A stretch of 7,088 nt of DNA from a bacterium (GTDB lineage: Bacteria; Verrucomicrobiota; Verrucomicrobiia; Chthoniobacterales; Terrimicrobiaceae): the NCBI GenBank assembly GCA_009920585.1, contig RFZT01000122.1:1-7088 (forward strand). The letters run 5' to 3'. The notes under the pieces are model-generated. The model was not told the DNA's origin and searched no databases. It worked only from the letters and a program-made list of their open reading frames with translations. How positions within the stretch are numbered: the stretch's first letter is position 1; each line of letters begins with the position of its first letter. The position numbers were made by a program, and so were the translations under genes. Shown piece after piece: positions 5,604-7,088 of this stretch.

Positions 5604-6338
5604 CTAGGGGCTCACGCGCTCGAGCGGATAAATGGTAACATCCACCCCTCGCGACATGACAACGTGATCAGGCCTACGTCCCGTGGGCGCGAACCCGTCC
5701 AACCTCAACAGATTTTCATCCCACCTCGTTACTTCCGCATGACACAATGGATACGGTTCGTGGGCAACCTGACCACGGCGCAATCCACTAGTCGTATTGG
5801 AATAAAGCCGGTAACGTTCGACGAGAAAGAACTCCAGTGAACCGTACGCAGGCCTCGCCAATTCCGAACCAGCGGCGTAATCAAAGGCACACACGAGATC
5901 GTTTTCCTGAGGACCAATGCGCTTGGATTCAAATTGGATGAGACCTTCCGGAGTTCGAGAGGATTTCATCCTTGCATGCTCGTAAGGGAGATTAAAAAAA
6001 CGTCTGGCGATTTTTACCGCAAGCCATTGGTTAGCATCGAGCGAGTAGAACCACACTCCAGCCACACCCGCCCGATCAACGACATAAGTTCGCAAGTTCA
6101 TTTCCAAAAAATCCGAGATTCCTGGAACTGCTGGTAAAAATCGCGGACGGATTTTCCGCATGAAGAATGGAACAATGCCAAGGTAGGCCCTGCCTTCAAA
6201 AGTATCCACAAACAACCCATCCGGCAAAGTCGATTGAATGGCCTGAACCGAATACTCCCAGTGAAGGAAAAGCAAGTCGTACCATTGCTGATACATCAGT
6301 GCATCTCTCCTAGGTCGCACTTGATCCTCACGGGTCAT
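5604..6338 (-). CDS. DUF2071 (YqjF-like) family protein
   Basis: About 244 residues from the preferred start. Recognisable family features: an N-terminal WYDLLFLHWEYSVQAIQSTL helix with LPDGLFVDTFEGRAYLGIVP after it, FLEMNLRTYVVDRAGVAGVW in the middle, and a C-terminal half with SLEFFLVERYRLYS and a PYPL segment. The biochemical function of DUF2071 is not known. The frame is open to an ATG at 6566, but the first 76 residues (many Arg, Ser and Cys) do not match the family. I chose the ATG at 6338 because AGGTG (6348-6344) lies five bases before it and the length then fits; 6380 and 6296 are alternatives. It is first in the five-gene operon and is divergent from the DoxX-like gene. Its place next to a DNA-repair-like radical SAM gene is unexplained. 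Confidence 0.8.
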   Translation of the reverse strand: MTREDQVRPRRDALMYQQWYDLLFLHWEYSVQAIQSTLPDGLFVDTFEGRAYLGIVPFFMRKIRPRFLPAVPGISDFLEMNLRTYVVDRAGVAGVWFYSLDANQWLAVKIARRFFNLPYEHARMKSSRTPEGLIQFESKRIGPQENDLVCAFDYAAGSELARPAYGSLEFFLVERYRLYSNTTSGLRRGQVAHEPYPLCHAEVTRWDENLLRLDGFAPTGRRPDHVVMSRGVDVTIYPLERVSP

Positions 6339-6581
6339 CGTTGCACCTGCAGCATGCGGGGATCTGGCGGAAGGAGTCATTAAGGTGAGGGTAGGGGGCG
6401 ATAATCGACTTTGAAGTACATACGAAAAATAAGACATGTGAGATACGAACCGTGCTAGGACGCGGCAACAAATATTTGTGCCTCGATTCAACGGAACCCC
6501 GCTCAATAGCGCCTTACGCCCATAGCTTGATCTGATTCTCTTGCGAAAACCGATTACGAAGCCCATGGTAATTTCAACACT
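6339..6581. promoter_or_regulatory. Divergent promoter region with a 12-bp palindrome
   Basis: This gap separates the start of the minus-strand operon from the plus-strand DoxX-like gene, so it should hold both promoters. A perfect palindrome ACAAATATTTGT lies at 6468-6479, near the middle, and could be an operator for a shared regulator. I cannot assign a convincing -35/-10 pair on either strand. If the operon's first gene started at 6566, most of this region would be coding; I consider that unlikely. Confidence 0.35.
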
Positions 6582-6944
6582 ATGGAAATCCCTCGCATTA
6601 TCTTGCAGTTAATTGTCGCCCTCGGAATTCTGAATGTCTGGTTACTTCGATCGGGCAAAGCAACCGCCTATCGCGGTGGGGGTGCCAAAAACATGCGTGA
6701 GGAATTTGCGGTGTACGGACTTCCATTCTGGCTTTTCTGCGTCATCGGATTTCTCAAAATCAGCCTAGCAACCGCCCTCATTGCTGGCATCTGGTTTCCC
6801 CCGATAACCCAACCGGCAGCCATGGGCATGGGGTTACTTATGCTGGGGGCCTTCGTGATGCACCTGAAAGTGAAAGACCCGATTAAAAAAGCCCTACCGT
6901 CCCTCACCGTACTTGCGGTGTGCGTGGCTATCGCGATTCTTTAG
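6582..6944 (+). CDS. DoxX-like small membrane protein
   Basis: A 120-residue protein with four predicted membrane helices (about 5-23, 44-70, 76-95 and 104-120). The loop YRGGGAKNMREEFAVYGLP (30-48) between helices one and two, and MHLKVKDPIKKALPSL (93-108) before the last helix, match the DoxX-like pattern. DoxX relatives are inner-membrane proteins, in some organisms part of quinone-linked redox complexes; a specific role here is not shown. The ATG at 6582 has no Shine-Dalgarno, but the first helix starts right after it and no other Met precedes the helix. It is divergent from the DUF2071 operon and ends 12 bases before the stop of a second similar membrane protein on the other strand. Confidence 0.8.
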   Translation: MEIPRIILQLIVALGILNVWLLRSGKATAYRGGGAKNMREEFAVYGLPFWLFCVIGFLKISLATALIAGIWFPPITQPAAMGMGLLMLGAFVMHLKVKDPIKKALPSLTVLAVCVAIAIL

Positions 6945-6956
6945 CAAAGCCTGATA

Positions 6957-7088
6957 TCAGAACGCTGCTAGGCTGAGGTAAACCTGAAGAACTAGATAAA
7001 GTAGTGCCGGAATCGTCTGCATTATCGAGTCCTTGATTCGTATCCGGACTCCAACCGCGACAAGCATCATCAAAGCAAGACCGACCGA
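6957..7088 (-). CDS. C-terminal fragment of a second DoxX-like membrane protein, cut by the window edge
   Basis: The minus strand is open from the window edge to a TGA at 6959-6957, giving 43 residues. They include LALMMLVAVGVRIRIKDSIM, then TIPALLYLVLQVYLSLAAF to the end. Two hydrophobic stretches flank a short basic loop. The segment RIRIKDSIMQTIPAL aligns by eye with HLKVKDPIKKALPSL of the DoxX-like protein at 6582-6944 (shared K-D-x-I and P-x-L), at the same distance from the C-terminus. This suggests a paralogue or same-family neighbour. The last codons and stop lie in a palindrome CTGATATCAG (6951-6960) between the two converging genes. The start and most of the protein are outside the window. 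Confidence 0.58.
   Translation of the reverse strand, partial: SVGLALMMLVAVGVRIRIKDSIMQTIPALLYLVLQVYLSLAAF

Noticed and set aside
1..7088. CRISPR array, tRNA, rRNA, insertion sequence or phage genes
   Set aside because: No spaced repeats, cloverleaf, transposase, integrase or phage structural gene could be seen on either strand.

Overview
The window looks like an ordinary bacterial chromosome of moderate GC, roughly half by eye. It has densely packed genes with overlapping starts and stops and few strong Shine-Dalgarno sites. No rRNA, tRNA, CRISPR array or insertion sequence is visible. The gene families present (radical SAM repair-like protein, DUF4130, DUF2256, TIGR03643, DUF2071, DoxX-like) are widespread in environmental Gram-negative bacteria. 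A short ACAGGAT repeat and the gene mix make a Verrucomicrobiota or related host a reasonable guess, but this is weak inference.

Left part (1-1460). A gene entering from the left edge on the minus strand encodes the start of what looks like a sterile-alpha-motif (SAM) domain. It is followed by about 525 bp without a convincing gene, holding a triple ACAGGA repeat and two inverted repeats. Next, on the minus strand, comes a type II toxin-antitoxin pair: a Phd/VapB-like antitoxin overlapping a PIN-domain VapC toxin by four bases. A repeat/palindrome beside the antitoxin start is a good candidate autoregulatory operator. A 21-bp palindrome lies in the divergent gap to the next gene.

Centre left (1463-2225). 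On the plus strand there is a TIGR03643/DUF2805-type small protein, a doubtful 35-codon ORF joined by ATGA overlaps at both ends, and a four-helix membrane protein.

Centre and right (6338 down to 2452, minus strand). A tightly packed five-gene operon reads: DUF2071 protein, putative DNA modification/repair radical SAM protein with a C-terminal helix-hairpin-helix, stand-alone DUF4130 protein (the usual partner, here without a uracil-DNA glycosylase domain), a 52-residue DUF2256 zinc-finger-like protein that is easy to miss, and a DUF429-like predicted RNase H-fold nuclease. Gaps are about 18, 2, -4 and 28 bases. The operon looks like an uncharacterised nucleic-acid repair or metabolism module. 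TIGR03643, which I recall as a frequent companion of DUF2256 and photolyase-type genes, lies just beyond it on the other strand.

Right edge (6582-7088). A four-helix DoxX-like membrane protein is divergent from the operon. It converges on the C-terminus of a second, similar membrane protein that runs off the right edge. The most interesting part is the five-gene operon together with TIGR03643. Individual functions remain unknown.
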